This document shows, in pieces, positions 17,314-26,891 of a DNA stretch of 64,000 nt. Both the position numbers and the translations under genes were made by a program. Source of the stretch: Parablautia sp. Marseille-Q6255 (GTDB lineage: Bacteria > Bacillota > Clostridia > Lachnospirales > Lachnospiraceae); NCBI RefSeq assembly GCF_951230155.1, contig NZ_CATNVD010000011.1, forward strand, positions 1 through 64,000. Reading direction: 5' to 3'. The number at the start of each line of letters is the position of its first letter. Position 1 is the first letter of the stretch. The notes under the pieces were generated by a model. It saw nothing but the letters and a program-made list of their open reading frames with translations, searched no databases and was not told where the DNA came from.

Positions 17314-18804
17314 ATGAGTTCATATATTGAATTTCAACATATTACAAAACAGTTTGGCGGGACGGTTGCATTAAACGATGTATCCTTTGAGATCAGAAAG
17401 GGTGAGGTGCACTGTCTGTGCGGAGAAAATGGCGCGGGTAAGTCTACGCTGATCAATCTGTGTGCCGGGGTGTTCCTGCCGACGAAGGGACAGATCCTGA
17501 TGGATGGAAAACCGGTAAGCATAAACAGTGTGCAGCAGTCTGAAAAGCTGGGATTTTCTGTTGTGCATCAGGAGGTTCCGCTGTGCATGAATATGAGCAT
17601 TGCGCATAATATATTTCTTGGCTCAAACCTGAGGACAAAGGGAATTTTTGTAGACGAGAAGTTTATGCAGGAAAAGACGCAGGAGCTGTTGGAGGAGTTT
17701 CAGCTAAAACTAAAGCCTGAGCAGCTCGTGGGGACACTCAGCATTGCAGAGCAGAGCATTATCCAGATCGCAAAGGCGGTATATTTTAAACCGCAGATCC
17801 TGATCCTTGATGAGCCTACGGCGGCATTGACAAATGACCAGAGAGAGGTGATGTACCGGATTGTAAGGAAACTTGTGCGGGAAAACCAGACAACGGTACT
17901 ATATGTCAGCCATCGCCTTGAAGAGGTGATGGAGCTGGGAGACCGCGCTTCTATTTTCCGCGATGGCCATTATATTACCACAAGACAGATCAAGGATCTG
18001 ACGATGGACGATATCGTAACACTTATGGTGGGACGTGCGATAGACCGGTCAGCGGGCAATGAGAGCTATGCGACAAATGAAGTGCTGATGGAGGTGAAAG
18101 GCTTTTCAAAGGCAAGGCAGTTCCAGAATATCTCTTTTCAGCTGAAAAAAGGCGAGATTTTAGGATTTGCAGGGTTCGTAGGAGCAGGACGGACCGAGGT
18201 ACTTACCTCGATCTTTGGCGAAAACAGGCCGGACAGCGGAGAGCTTTTTATCCATGGGGAAAAAGTAAACATACGCTCCGCAGCAGACGCGATCAAAAAC
18301 CGGATCAGTATGATCCCTGAGAGCCGTCGTGATGATGCGCTTATCGCACAGATGTCTGTGCAGCAAAATGCGCAGGTGACGATTATGGACAGGCTGAAAA
18401 AGGGCTTGCTGATCGACAAGAAAAAGAGCAGTGAGGTCATGGATGGAATGATGAAAAAATATGCGATCAAGGCAGGGAATGTCAATGATTCTATCATGAC
18501 TCTAAGCGGTGGCAATCAGCAAAAAGTAGTCATTGCCCGCTGGATCGCAAATGAGCCGGAGATACTGATGTGCGATGAGCCGACCAGAGGAATTGATGTC
18601 GGCGCAAAGGCGGAGGTATATGATATCCTGCGGAGTATTGCAAAAGAAGGAATCGGGATTATCGTAGTGTCATCTGAATTGCCGGAATTGCTTGCGTTGT
18701 GCGACAGGATCATCGTTATGCACGAAGGACGGATCACAGGAGAACTGACCCGGGCGGAAGCTACGGAACAGGAGATTATGCGGTACGCTGCTGCAATCAA
18801 GTAG
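17314..18804 (+). CDS. RbsA-like tandem ABC ATPase
   Basis: A 496-residue protein with two ABC domains. The first has Walker A GENGAGKSTLINL and a Walker B-like ILILDEPTAAL. The second has a degenerate P-loop (GFVGAGRTEVLTS, no Lys) but a full signature LSGGNQQKVVIARW and MCDEPTRGIDVGAKAE, as in RbsA/XylG/MglA. It powers import through the RbsC-like permease. It ends 38 bp before the esterase gene. Confidence 0.92.
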   Translation: MSSYIEFQHITKQFGGTVALNDVSFEIRKGEVHCLCGENGAGKSTLINLCAGVFLPTKGQILMDGKPVSINSVQQSEKLGFSVVHQEVPLCMNMSIAHNIFLGSNLRTKGIFVDEKFMQEKTQELLEEFQLKLKPEQLVGTLSIAEQSIIQIAKAVYFKPQILILDEPTAALTNDQREVMYRIVRKLVRENQTTVLYVSHRLEEVMELGDRASIFRDGHYITTRQIKDLTMDDIVTLMVGRAIDRSAGNESYATNEVLMEVKGFSKARQFQNISFQLKKGEILGFAGFVGAGRTEVLTSIFGENRPDSGELFIHGEKVNIRSAADAIKNRISMIPESRRDDALIAQMSVQQNAQVTIMDRLKKGLLIDKKKSSEVMDGMMKKYAIKAGNVNDSIMTLSGGNQQKVVIARWIANEPEILMCDEPTRGIDVGAKAEVYDILRSIAKEGIGIIVVSSELPELLALCDRIIVMHEGRITGELTRAEATEQEIMRYAAAIK

Positions 18805-18842
18805 GATCTGACAGAAATGCAGGAAAATAGCAGGAGAAAGCA

Positions 18843-19490
18843 ATGAAAACAATTTTATGTTATGGAGATTCCAATACCCATGGGGCAGTGTCGGTGAACG
18901 GCGAGCGGTTTAAATGGGAAGAGCGCTGGCCCAATATACTGGGAAAGCTTCTGGGAAACGGATACGATGTAAAAGAATCAGGCGTAGACGGAAGGACAAC
19001 GGCGTATACGGATCCTGTAGGCGGCGAGGAACTCAATGGATTATCGCATCTGTCTGCTGCGATGCTGACGCATGCGCCGCTTGACTTGCTGATACTTATG
19101 CTGGGCACAAACGATACAAAAGAATACTTTCATCTTTCTGTCGCTCAGATTGCACAGGGCATGGAAAAGCTGATCGTAAAAGCACAGTCCATGGACTGCT
19201 GGAGAAATGCAGTACCGGAGATCCTGGTGATCGCTCCGGCACCGATTCTTCCAGGCTACGAGACAAAAGACTCTTTTTACTATCTGGGCAATGGCTGTGC
19301 AGAAAAGTCGGCAGCGCTTGCGCCTGTATATGAACGGCTTTCCCGACTGAAAAAATGTGAATTTTTCGATGCATCGGGTATTGCAGAGATAAACAGCGAG
19401 GACCATATTCATCTGACGAGGGAGGGACACCAGGCGCTGGCACGTTCTGTCGCAGAGATTATCAGACCAAAGGATCAGGAACCTTCATAA
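18843..19490 (+). CDS. SGNH/GDSL-family esterase
   Basis: A 215-residue SGNH hydrolase. Block I GDSNTHG carries the nucleophilic Ser, block III has GTNDTK, and block V has DHIHLTREGH with the catalytic Asp and His. No signal peptide, so it acts inside the cell. Such enzymes remove acetyl or other acyl groups from small esters. As last gene of a ribose-type operon it suggests that the imported compound may be esterified. It is followed by a strong terminator. Confidence 0.85.
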   Translation: MKTILCYGDSNTHGAVSVNGERFKWEERWPNILGKLLGNGYDVKESGVDGRTTAYTDPVGGEELNGLSHLSAAMLTHAPLDLLILMLGTNDTKEYFHLSVAQIAQGMEKLIVKAQSMDCWRNAVPEILVIAPAPILPGYETKDSFYYLGNGCAEKSAALAPVYERLSRLKKCEFFDASGIAEINSEDHIHLTREGHQALARSVAEIIRPKDQEPS

Positions 19491-19502
19491 AACAAGAGGA
19501 AA

Positions 19503-19550
19503 AAATGAGCAGGAGATTGCCGGAAAAGAGGCGGATCCCCTGCTCATTTT
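19503..19550 (+). terminator. Terminator of the ribose-type operon
   Basis: AAATGAGCAGG (19503-19513) pairs with CCTGCTCATTT (19539-19549), an 11-bp stem ending in T residues. Confidence 0.8.
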
Positions 19551-19553
19551 CGA

Positions 19554-19582
19554 TTGCGCAGGGCACAGAAAGTCGGTATAAT
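19554..19582 (+). promoter_or_regulatory. Promoter of the small DAK-like gene
   Basis: TTGCGC (19554-19559) and TATAAT (19577-19582) with a 17-bp spacer. Confidence 0.6.
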
Positions 19583-19614
19583 CAGAACTATAAAAAACAC
19601 CTGGAGGTTATAAT

Positions 19615-19866
19615 ATGTTAGAATTTAAGTATGATACACAGCTTTTGATTGAAGGGAAAAATCTGGATGAAGATGAAATCAGCGCATATTTTACACAAAA
19701 TTTCAAAGGAGACTGTCTTTTGGCTGTGGGAGATGAGGAACTGATTAAGATCCATTTTCACACAAACGAACCATGGAAGGTGCTGGAGTACTGTGCTGGT
19801 CTTGGCGAAATTTATGATATAGTGATTGAGGACATGGACAGGCAGGCAAGAGGGCTGCAGGGATAA
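19615..19866 (+). CDS. Small stand-alone FakA/DAK2-associated domain protein
   Basis: An 83-residue protein resembling the middle domain of FakA/YloV (the DAK2-linked kinase for fatty acids), from the FKYDTQLLIEG start through GDCLLAVGDEELIKIHFHTNEPWKV to the GEIYDIVIEDM end. In FakA this His-containing segment lies between the kinase and DegV-like parts. The small protein lacks a nucleotide-binding region and is not next to a kinase, so it may be a free-standing regulatory or substrate-handling domain. It has its own promoter, a CTGGAGG site and terminator, so it is a separate unit. Confidence 0.65.
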   Translation: MLEFKYDTQLLIEGKNLDEDEISAYFTQNFKGDCLLAVGDEELIKIHFHTNEPWKVLEYCAGLGEIYDIVIEDMDRQARGLQG

Positions 19867-19888
19867 AAAGCAGAATTGAATTTTTAAG

Positions 19889-19915
19889 AACAGGCGATGT
19901 TGTGTCGCCTGTTTT
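19889..19915 (+). terminator. Terminator after the small DAK-like gene
   Basis: AACAGGCGA (19889-19897) pairs with TCGCCTGTT (19905-19913) around a 7-nt loop, followed by T residues. Confidence 0.8.
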
Positions 19916-19971
19916 CGCTGTCAAAATTCTGAAAATGCAGCAGGGGCAAAGGGAAAACTTAAAAAGAAAAG

Positions 19972-20000
19972 TTGACATGAAACAATACATAAGATAAAAT
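19972..20000 (+). promoter_or_regulatory. SOS-type promoter, probably the ancestral uvrB promoter
   Basis: TTGACA (19972-19977) and TAAAAT (19995-20000) with a 17-bp spacer. A LexA box follows at 20007. The broken uvrB copy at 20418 is the first uvrB-like sequence downstream. Confidence 0.75.
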
Positions 20001-20006
20001 GAAAAG

Positions 20007-20020
20007 AGAACATTTGTTCT
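20007..20020. promoter_or_regulatory. LexA (Cheo/DinR) box
   Basis: AGAACATTTGTTCT matches the Gram-positive LexA site GAAC-N4-GTTC exactly, with one extra paired base each side. It covers the expected transcription start, the usual position for repression. I see no other such site between here and the intact uvrB. Confidence 0.8.
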
Positions 20021-20072
20021 TTTTGCGAGGCAGGAAGGATGATTGTCAAAGAAGAAAAATTACTGGCACATC

Positions 20073-20097
20073 ATTTGTCAGACACTGTCTGACAAAT
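20073..20097. repeat. Perfect 11-bp inverted repeat near the left end of the islet
   Basis: ATTTGTCAGAC (20073-20083) and GTCTGACAAAT (20087-20097) flank ACT. No T-run follows on the plus strand. It overlaps a 17-codon frame starting at 20039. It could be an mRNA hairpin or a recombination-related site. Confidence 0.5.
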
Positions 20098-20124
20098 TAA
20101 GAAAAGCGGTGTGGCTTTGAAATT

Positions 20125-20403
20125 ATCAGAATTGTTGGGAGAACATTAAAAAATCTGAATGATAAAATGTTGTTAAATGAAGCTAAAAGTGAAGCTGAAA
20201 ATATAAATTTGACTGACCTTGAAAAAAGACTGTGCGAATTATTGCAGGAAAATTCTAAAATAATACAATCAGAGATACAAAAATGACTTGATATTTCCAG
20301 AAGTAAGGTCCAAAGAACAATGAAAAAGCTGGCAAATGAAGGAATTATTATTAATGCAGGATCTCATAGAAGGGCACATTGGAAAATTAGGATGTATTCA
20401 TAA
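20125..20403 (+). pseudogene. Decayed winged-helix C-terminal fragment
   Basis: A 92-codon frame with one internal TGA (20284-20286) reads as LTDLEKRLCELLQENSKI, then after the stop LDISRSKVQRTMKKLANEG, a helix-turn-helix. This resembles the C-terminal winged-helix domain of AlbA_2/AAA_4-type ATP-binding regulators. No start codon or N-terminal domains remain. The surrounding DNA is AT-rich. It is either a relic of the islet or a gene truncated when the islet arrived. Confidence 0.55.
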
Positions 20404-20417
20404 AGGAGGGTACTTTC

Positions 20418-20620
20418 ATGGATCATTTTGAATTAGTATCAGAATATACTCCAACCGGCTTCAGCAAAACCTTCACGATGGCAAACGTCATCATACAATT
20501 GAATAAACCAACTTTGATTCTTGCATATAATAAAACTCTGGCTACTTAGTTATATGGAGAGTTCAAATGGAGAGTTCAAAGAATTTTTTCTGAATAATGC
20601 GGTAGAGTATTTTGTGAGTT
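20418..20620 (+). pseudogene. uvrB: Broken duplicate of the 5' end of uvrB
   Basis: From its ATG this copies the first 14 codons of the intact uvrB at 21867 almost exactly, including sequence around the ribosome site. It then skips the segment that encodes Walker A and resumes at about codon 43, continuing to about codon 90. It carries a TAG in place of CAG (CTACTTAG), a small tandem duplication of ATGGAGAGTTCAA, and many A/T-ward substitutions. It cannot make UvrB. It is best explained as the stranded host 5' end after an islet inserted and supplied a new one. Confidence 0.85.
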
Positions 20621-20730
20621 AGTGTGTCGGAGTCGGAAAAAGAGGTATATTTAGTGCTTTCCATGCTATTTCGTCCAAATTTTGTGGTTTTTGGTAGATT
20701 AGATTCGCAATGAGAAAAAGAGGGGATAAG

Positions 20731-21732
20731 ATGAATAAAGAACATGAGATTGTATTGTATCAGATAGATAAAACGAATATATGTGTCAGTGTTTTCTTCA
20801 GTGAAGAGACTTTCTGGATGACGCAGAAGGCGATGGCAGAATTGTTTGACTGTTCTACGGATAATATTTCTTTGCATTTAAAGAACATTTTCCGAGAAGA
20901 AGAATTAGATGAAAAGTCAACTACCGAGTTTTTCTCGGTAGTTCAAAAAGAGGGAAATAGAAATGTATCACGAAATACAAAATGTTATAATTTGGATGCA
21001 ATAATCGCAGTTGGTTATAGAGTAAATTCAAAAAAAGCAACATGCTTTCGACAGTGGGCAACAAAAACATTAAAAGAATATATCATAAAAGGCTTTGTAC
21101 TTAATGATGATATGTTAAAAAATGGTAAGCCTTTTGGAAAAGATTATTTTGATGAATTGCTGGAGCGTATTCGAGAAATAAGAGCGAGTGAACGAAGGGC
21201 ATATCAAAAAATAACAGATGTATTTGAACAATGCAGCTATGATTATGATAAGAATAGTGAAACAACAAAGGCCTTTTATGCGTTTGTTCAGAATAAGTTG
21301 CATTTTGCCATAACCGGAAAGACTGCAGCGGAACTTATATATGAACGTGCTGATTCTGAAAAACCATCTATGGGATTAACTACATGGAAAGACGCACCGA
21401 ACGGTAAAATATTGAAACGAGATATCGGTATTGCTAAAAACTATTTAAATGAAAAAGAATTGACCCGTCTTAATCGTCTGGTAACAATGTTCATCGATTA
21501 TGCCGAATTGATGGCGGAAGATGGGGTGTTAATGAGTATGCAGGATTGGGTTGAACAGACAAACCAATTTTTAATGAATAATAGAAGAAAAGTACTTTCA
21601 GGAAAGGGCAAGGTATCTCATGAAGTAGCTTTAAAAAGAGCTGAAAAAGAATATGAGACCTTTCGGATAAAACAAGATCGAGAATATGTTTCAGAGTTTG
21701 ATCGAGAGGTAGAAAAGTATTTAAAGGGCTAA
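20731..21732 (+). CDS. RhuM-family (virulence-associated) protein
   Basis: A 333-residue soluble protein of the RhuM family, recognised from the start (EIVLYQIDKTNICVSVFFSE, then FWMTQKAMAELFDCS) and the central block NLDAIIAVGYRVNSKKAT with FRQWATKTLKEYIIKGFVL. RhuM homologues are common on genomic islands; the N-terminal part resembles phage antirepressor (Bro/KilA-like) DNA-binding modules, and the molecular role is not established. The start at 20731 follows GAGGGGAT. It lies between a broken and an intact uvrB 5' end, in AT-rich DNA unlike the flanking genes, which marks it as acquired. Confidence 0.8.
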   Translation: MNKEHEIVLYQIDKTNICVSVFFSEETFWMTQKAMAELFDCSTDNISLHLKNIFREEELDEKSTTEFFSVVQKEGNRNVSRNTKCYNLDAIIAVGYRVNSKKATCFRQWATKTLKEYIIKGFVLNDDMLKNGKPFGKDYFDELLERIREIRASERRAYQKITDVFEQCSYDYDKNSETTKAFYAFVQNKLHFAITGKTAAELIYERADSEKPSMGLTTWKDAPNGKILKRDIGIAKNYLNEKELTRLNRLVTMFIDYAELMAEDGVLMSMQDWVEQTNQFLMNNRRKVLSGKGKVSHEVALKRAEKEYETFRIKQDREYVSEFDREVEKYLKG

Positions 21733-21759
21733 ACATAGTAAAGTGAAGAGGATATTTGG

Positions 21760-21849
21760 GTGAGAAATCAAACGGTTAATGACAAAGTAAAAATATTTAT
21801 TAGTTCTGGAATAGATGAAAAATTTACAATAGTACATCATAAGATATAG
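21760..21849 (+). pseudogene. Truncated 29-codon ORF at the islet-uvrB junction
   Basis: GTG at 21760, after a GAAGAGGA site, opens a frame reading KVKIFISSGIDEKF near its centre and ends in TAG just before the uvrB ribosome site. The IFISS start resembles the first strand of DUF4062/TIR-like proteins. It looks like the 5' stub of a gene cut off where uvrB begins. The family match is weak. Confidence 0.35.
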
Positions 21850-21866
21850 ATTCATAGGAGGATTTC

Positions 21867-23861
21867 ATGGATCATTTTGAATTAGTATCAGAATATGCTC
21901 CAACCGGCGACCAGCCGCAGGCGATCGACCAACTTGTCAAAGGCTTCAAAGAAGGCAACCAGTGCCAGACTTTACTGGGGGTTACGGGTTCAGGTAAGAC
22001 GTTCACCATGGCGAACGTCATCGCACAATTGAATAAACCAACGCTGATTCTTGCACACAATAAAACGCTGGCTGCTCAGTTATATGGAGAGTTCAAAGAA
22101 TTCTTTCCGAATAATGCAGTAGAGTACTTTGTGTCCTACTATGATTATTATCAACCGGAGGCGTATGTCCCGTCGTCAGATACGTATATTGCAAAAGATT
22201 CTTCGATCAATGATGAGATTGACAAGCTGCGTCTGTCAGCCACGGCATCGCTGGTAGAGCGGAAGGATGTCATTATTGTTTCCAGTGTATCGTGCATTTA
22301 CGGGATCGGAAGCCCGGAGGATTATAAAGAGCTTGTCGTTTATCTGAGGCAGGGACAGGAGAAGGACCGCGACGAGGTGATGCGGGCGCTGGTAGATATC
22401 CAGTATGACCGCAATGACATGGATTTTCACAGAGGTACGTTCCGTGTGCGCGGCGATGTGCTGGAGATATTTCCTGCCAATTCGGACGATTATGCGTATC
22501 GTGTGGAGTTTTTCGGAGATGAGATCGATCGGATCACGGAGATCGACGTGCTGACTGGAACGATTCGCAGAGGACTTGAGTTTATCGCGGTTTTTCCGGC
22601 ATCGCATTACGTTGTGCCGATGGACAAGATCCTTTCTGCCGCAAAGGCGATCGAAGAAGAGCTGGAAGAGCGTGTGACGTTTTTTAAAAGTGAGGATAAG
22701 CTTCTGGAAGCACAGAGGATTGCGGAGCGGACAAATTTTGATGTGGAAATGCTGCGGGAGACGGGCTTTTGCTCAGGCATAGAGAACTACTCCAGGCATC
22801 TGGCAGGGCTTCCGGCAGGAGCTACGCCGAATACGCTGATTGATTATTTCGGAGATGATTATCTGCTGATCATTGATGAGTCGCACAAGACGATCCCGCA
22901 GGTGCGCGGAATGTTCGCAGGAGATCAGTCGCGGAAGACGACGCTTGTAGATTATGGATTTCGTCTGCCGTCTGCGAAGGATAACCGCCCCTTGAATTTT
23001 GATGAGTTTGAGAGTAAGCTTGATCAGATCCTGTTTGTGTCCGCGACACCGGGAGAATATGAGGCGGAGCATGAGCTTTTGCGTGCAGAGCAGATAATCC
23101 GGCCGACGGGACTCCTGGATCCCAGGGTAGAGGTTCGTCCGGTACAGGGGCAGATTGATGATCTGATCAGTGAGATCAATAAGGAGATTGACGCAGGAAA
23201 TAAGGTTCTCGTCACGACACTGACCAAGCGGATGGCAGAGGATCTGACGGATTATATGAAGGAGGTTGGCATTCGGGTACGGTACCTCCATTCAGATATC
23301 GATACGCTGGAGCGGACAGAGATTATCCGCGATATGCGTCTCGATGTGTTTGACGTACTGGTCGGTATTAACCTGCTTCGTGAGGGGCTTGATATTCCGG
23401 AGATCTCTCTCGTGGCGATTCTGGATGCAGACAAAGAAGGATTTCTGCGCTCATCGGTGTCTCTGATCCAGACGATCGGACGTGCGGCGAGAAATGCGCA
23501 GGGGCATGTGATCATGTATGCGGATGTGATCACGGATTCTATGCGCGTAGCGATCGAGGAGACGCAGAGAAGGCGTGAGATCCAGGAGCAGTATAATAAG
23601 GAGCACGGGATCACGCCGCAGACGATCAGGAAAGCAGTGCGTGACCTGATCAGTATTTCAAAGGAAATCGCAAAGGAAGAGAAAAAACTGGAGAAGGATC
23701 CGGAATCCATGACGCGTGAGGAACTCGAAAAGTTTATCGGGGAAGTACAAAAGCAGATGAAAAAGGCGGCTTCGGAGCTGGATTTCGAATCAGCAGCACA
23801 GCTGCGTGACCAGATGATCTCTCTGAAAAAGCATTTACAGGAGCTTGGCGAGGAAGAATAA
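21867..23861 (+). CDS. uvrB: Excinuclease ABC subunit B
   Basis: A 664-residue UvrB, full length. Walker A is GVTGSGKT (about 39-46), the DNA-clamping beta-hairpin region includes [12 protein letters not shown], and helicase motifs ([14 protein letters not shown]) are intact. A C-terminal UVR domain ([20 protein letters not shown]) contacts UvrC. UvrB verifies damage loaded by UvrA in nucleotide excision repair. uvrA follows closely. Its 5' end repeats the broken copy at 20418, and I see no LexA box or clear promoter directly upstream, so expression may depend on read-through from the islet. Confidence 0.97.
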   Translation: MDHFELVSEYAPTGDQPQAIDQLVKGFKEGNQCQTLLGVTGSGKTFTMANVIAQLNKPTLILAHNKTLAAQLYGEFKEFFPNNAVEYFVSYYDYYQPEAYVPSSDTYIAKDSSINDEIDKLRLSATASLVERKDVIIVSSVSCIYGIGSPEDYKELVVYLRQGQEKDRDEVMRALVDIQYDRNDMDFHRGTFRVRGDVLEIFPANSDDYAYRVEFFGDEIDRITEIDVLTGTIRRGLEFIAVFPASHYVVPMDKILSAAKAIEEELEERVTFFKSEDKLLEAQRIAERTNFDVEMLRETGFCSGIENYSRHLAGLPAGATPNTLIDYFGDDYLLIIDESHKTIPQVRGMFAGDQSRKTTLVDYGFRLPSAKDNRPLNFDEFESKLDQILFVSATPGEYEAEHELLRAEQIIRPTGLLDPRVEVRPVQGQIDDLISEINKEIDAGNKVLVTTLTKRMAEDLTDYMKEVGIRVRYLHSDIDTLERTEIIRDMRLDVFDVLVGINLLREGLDIPEISLVAILDADKEGFLRSSVSLIQTIGRAARNAQGHVIMYADVITDSMRVAIEETQRRREIQEQYNKEHGITPQTIRKAVRDLISISKEIAKEEKKLEKDPESMTREELEKFIGEVQKQMKKAASELDFESAAQLRDQMISLKKHLQELGEEE

Positions 23862-23899
23862 CACAGCAGTAACAGAAAGATATAAGGATGGATATAGAG

Positions 23900-26824
23900 A
23901 TGGATAAAAAACAGTATATCAGGATCAGAGGAGCGAATGAGCATAACCTCAAGAATGTGGACCTGGAGATCCCGCGCAATAAATTCGTAGTGCTGACCGG
24001 ACTTTCCGGTTCGGGAAAGTCGTCTCTGGCATTTGACACGATCTATGCGGAGGGGCAGCGCAGATATATGGAATCACTTTCTTCCTATGCGCGCCAGTTT
24101 TTGGGGCAGATGGAAAAGCCGGATGTGGAGAGCATTGAGGGGCTGCCGCCGGCTATCTCGATCGATCAGAAATCGACCAACCGGAATCCCCGCTCAACAG
24201 TCGGTACAGTGACAGAGATTTATGATTATTTTCGACTCCTGTATGCAAGGATCGGTGTTCCGCACTGTCCAAAGTGCGGAAAGGAGATTAAGAAACAGAG
24301 TGTAGATCAGATGGTGGATCAGCTTATGGCGCTTCCTGAACGTTCCCGTATTCAGCTGCTGGCTCCGGTTGTCCGGGGGCGGAAGGGCGAGCATGTGAAG
24401 CTTCTGGATCAGGCCAGGCGCAGCGGTTTTGTGCGTGTGCGCATTGACGGAAGTCTTTATGAGCTGACAGAGGAGATTAAGCTGGACAAAAATATCAAGC
24501 ATAATATCGAGATTGTAGTAGACCGTCTGATCGTAAAGCCAGGGATCGAAAAGCGGCTGGCGGATTCTATGGAAACGGTGCTGGACCTTGCAAACGGGCT
24601 TGCATTTGCAGAGGTGCAGCGTGCGAAAACGGCGCAGGAGCAGGAACTGCAAAAGCAGAATATACAAGGCGGGACGGCGCCTGACGGCACAGGTACGCGG
24701 GAAAGTGCAGAGCCGGAGATTTTGCGGTTCAGCCAGAGCTTTTCCTGCCCTGACTGCGGGATCAGCATTGATGAGGTAGAGCCAAGAAGCTTTTCCTTTA
24801 ATAATCCGTTTGGCGCCTGCCCGGACTGTTATGGACTGGGATATAAAATGGAGTTTGACATTGACCTGATGATTCCTGACCGTTCTCTTAGTATTATGGA
24901 TGGGGCGATCACAGTTATGGGCTGGCAGTCCTGCACCGATAAAGGGAGTTTTACACGAGCGATTCTGGACGCGCTTGCAAAGGAATATAAGTTTGACCTT
25001 TCGACACCGTTTGAAAAGCTTTCTGAAAGTGTGCAGAATGTGCTGATACACGGAACAAACGGCCATGAGATCAAGGTGCATTATAAGGGGCAGAGAGGAG
25101 AAGGCGTCTATGATGTGGCATTTGAAGGGCTGATCCGGAATGTAGAGCGCAGGTACCGTGAGACGGGATCGGATACCATGAAACAGGAGTATGAAAGTTT
25201 TATGCGGATCACGCCGTGTAAATCCTGCCATGGTCAGAGACTGAAGCCGGCTGCTCTGGCAGTGACGGTGTGCGGAAAAAATATTTATGAGATCACATCC
25301 ATGTCCATTGGCGATCTGCAGAAATTTCTGGAGGGGATGCAGCTTGGAGAGCAGCAGAGGCTGATCGGCCATCAGATTTTAAAAGAGATCCGGGCGCGCG
25401 TCGGCTTTCTGGTGGATGTAGGGCTGGATTATCTGAGCCTGGCACGGGCGACAGGGACGCTTTCCGGAGGCGAGGCGCAGAGGATCCGGCTGGCAACGCA
25501 GATCGGATCTGGTCTTGTCGGCGTTGCGTATATTCTGGATGAGCCGAGTATCGGACTGCATCAAAGAGATAATGACAAGCTGTTAAATACATTGAATAGC
25601 CTGCGTGATCTTGGCAATACTCTGATTGTGGTAGAACATGATGAGGACACGATGCGCGCAGCTGATTTTCTTGTTGACGTGGGACCCGGTGCGGGCGAAC
25701 ATGGAGGCGAGATCGTCGCAGCAGGAAGTGTAGAGGATGTGATCGCCAATGAGCGCTCCATTACAGGCGCTTATTTAAGCGGAAAGCTCTCCATCCCTGT
25801 TCCTGATGAGCGGCGCACACCGAGCGGCTGGCTGGAGGTGCGCGGCGCGCAGGAGAATAATCTGAAAAATATTACGGTGAAATTCCCGCTTGGCGTGATG
25901 ACGTGTGTGACAGGTGTGTCGGGATCTGGAAAAAGCTCGCTGGTCAATGAGATCCTGTATAAGAGTCTGGCGCGGGAGCTGAATCATGCGCGGACGATAC
26001 CGGGAAAGCATAAGATGATCCTCGGTATGGAGCAGCTTGACAAGGTGATCGACATTGACCAGTCGCCGATCGGTCGGACGCCGCGTTCCAATCCGGCGAC
26101 GTATACCGGTGTGTTCGATCAGATCCGCGATCTGTTTGCCGCCACAGCAGATGCGAAAGCGCGCGGTTACAAAAAGGGCAGATTCAGCTTTAATATCAAA
26201 GGCGGGCGGTGTGAGGCGTGCAGCGGAGACGGTATTTTAAAGATCGAGATGCACTTCCTGCCGGATGTATATGTCCCGTGTGAGGTATGCCATGGGAAAC
26301 GCTATAACAGAGAGACTCTGGAGGTCAAATATAAGGGAAAGACGATCTATGATGTACTGGATATGACGGTGGAGGAAGCGATGAAATTTTTTGAGCATAT
26401 TCCTTCGATCCACAGAAAGATCGAAACGCTCAATGATGTAGGGCTTTCTTATATCAAGCTCGGGCAGCCGTCTACGACGCTTTCCGGAGGCGAGGCACAG
26501 CGGATCAAGCTCGCTACGGAGCTGAGCAGAAGAAGCACAGGAAAGACGGTTTATATTCTGGACGAGCCGACAACGGGACTGCATTTTGCAGATGTGCATA
26601 AGCTGGTCGATATTTTGCGCAGGTTGACGGAGGGCGGAAACACGGTGATCGTGATCGAGCATAATCTGGATGTGATCAAGACGGCAGACTATATCATTGA
26701 TATAGGACCGGAAGGCGGAGACAGAGGAGGCACAGTCATTGCCCAGGGGACACCGGAGGAGATCGTTCAGGTGCCGGAATCTTATACCGGACAGTATGTC
26801 GCGAAATATCTGGCAGATCGATAA
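23900..26824 (+). CDS. uvrA: Excinuclease ABC subunit A
   Basis: A UvrA of about 974 residues with two ABC modules (Walker [15 protein letters not shown] and [13 protein letters not shown]; signatures [12 protein letters not shown] and [12 protein letters not shown]) and zinc-binding CxxC pairs (CPKCGK, CPDCG, CEACSG, CEVCHG). It is the damage-recognition dimer of nucleotide excision repair. The start at 23900 is preferred because AAGGATGG lies about nine bases upstream; an in-frame ATG at 23888 is directly against that sequence. A Gly/Thr-rich stretch near residue 255 ([15 protein letters not shown]) slightly lengthens the protein. It is co-transcribed with uvrB. Confidence 0.97.
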   Translation: MDKKQYIRIRGANEHNLKNVDLEIPRNKFVVLTGLSGSGKSSLAFDTIYAEGQRRYMESLSSYARQFLGQMEKPDVESIEGLPPAISIDQKSTNRNPRSTVGTVTEIYDYFRLLYARIGVPHCPKCGKEIKKQSVDQMVDQLMALPERSRIQLLAPVVRGRKGEHVKLLDQARRSGFVRVRIDGSLYELTEEIKLDKNIKHNIEIVVDRLIVKPGIEKRLADSMETVLDLANGLAFAEVQRAKTAQEQELQKQNIQGGTAPDGTGTRESAEPEILRFSQSFSCPDCGISIDEVEPRSFSFNNPFGACPDCYGLGYKMEFDIDLMIPDRSLSIMDGAITVMGWQSCTDKGSFTRAILDALAKEYKFDLSTPFEKLSESVQNVLIHGTNGHEIKVHYKGQRGEGVYDVAFEGLIRNVERRYRETGSDTMKQEYESFMRITPCKSCHGQRLKPAALAVTVCGKNIYEITSMSIGDLQKFLEGMQLGEQQRLIGHQILKEIRARVGFLVDVGLDYLSLARATGTLSGGEAQRIRLATQIGSGLVGVAYILDEPSIGLHQRDNDKLLNTLNSLRDLGNTLIVVEHDEDTMRAADFLVDVGPGAGEHGGEIVAAGSVEDVIANERSITGAYLSGKLSIPVPDERRTPSGWLEVRGAQENNLKNITVKFPLGVMTCVTGVSGSGKSSLVNEILYKSLARELNHARTIPGKHKMILGMEQLDKVIDIDQSPIGRTPRSNPATYTGVFDQIRDLFAATADAKARGYKKGRFSFNIKGGRCEACSGDGILKIEMHFLPDVYVPCEVCHGKRYNRETLEVKYKGKTIYDVLDMTVEEAMKFFEHIPSIHRKIETLNDVGLSYIKLGQPSTTLSGGEAQRIKLATELSRRSTGKTVYILDEPTTGLHFADVHKLVDILRRLTEGGNTVIVIEHNLDVIKTADYIIDIGPEGGDRGGTVIAQGTPEEIVQVPESYTGQYVAKYLADR

Positions 26825-26861
26825 GGATGTGGATGCTCCAGAGCGGACAGACGGACAAAAG

Positions 26862-26889
26862 AAAACACCTGACGAAAGTCAGGTGTTTT
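26862..26889 (+). terminator. Terminator of uvrBA
   Basis: AAAACACCTGAC (26862-26873), a GAAA tetraloop and GTCAGGTGTTTT (26878-26889): a perfect 12-bp stem with a T tail, flanked by A on the left so it may work both ways. Confidence 0.9.
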
Positions 26890-26891
26890 CC

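Noticed and set aside
24194-25372. Long minus-strand open frame (392 codons) inside uvrA
   Set aside because: It lies wholly antisense to conserved uvrA codons, with no ribosome site and a composition expected from the reverse of GC-biased codons.
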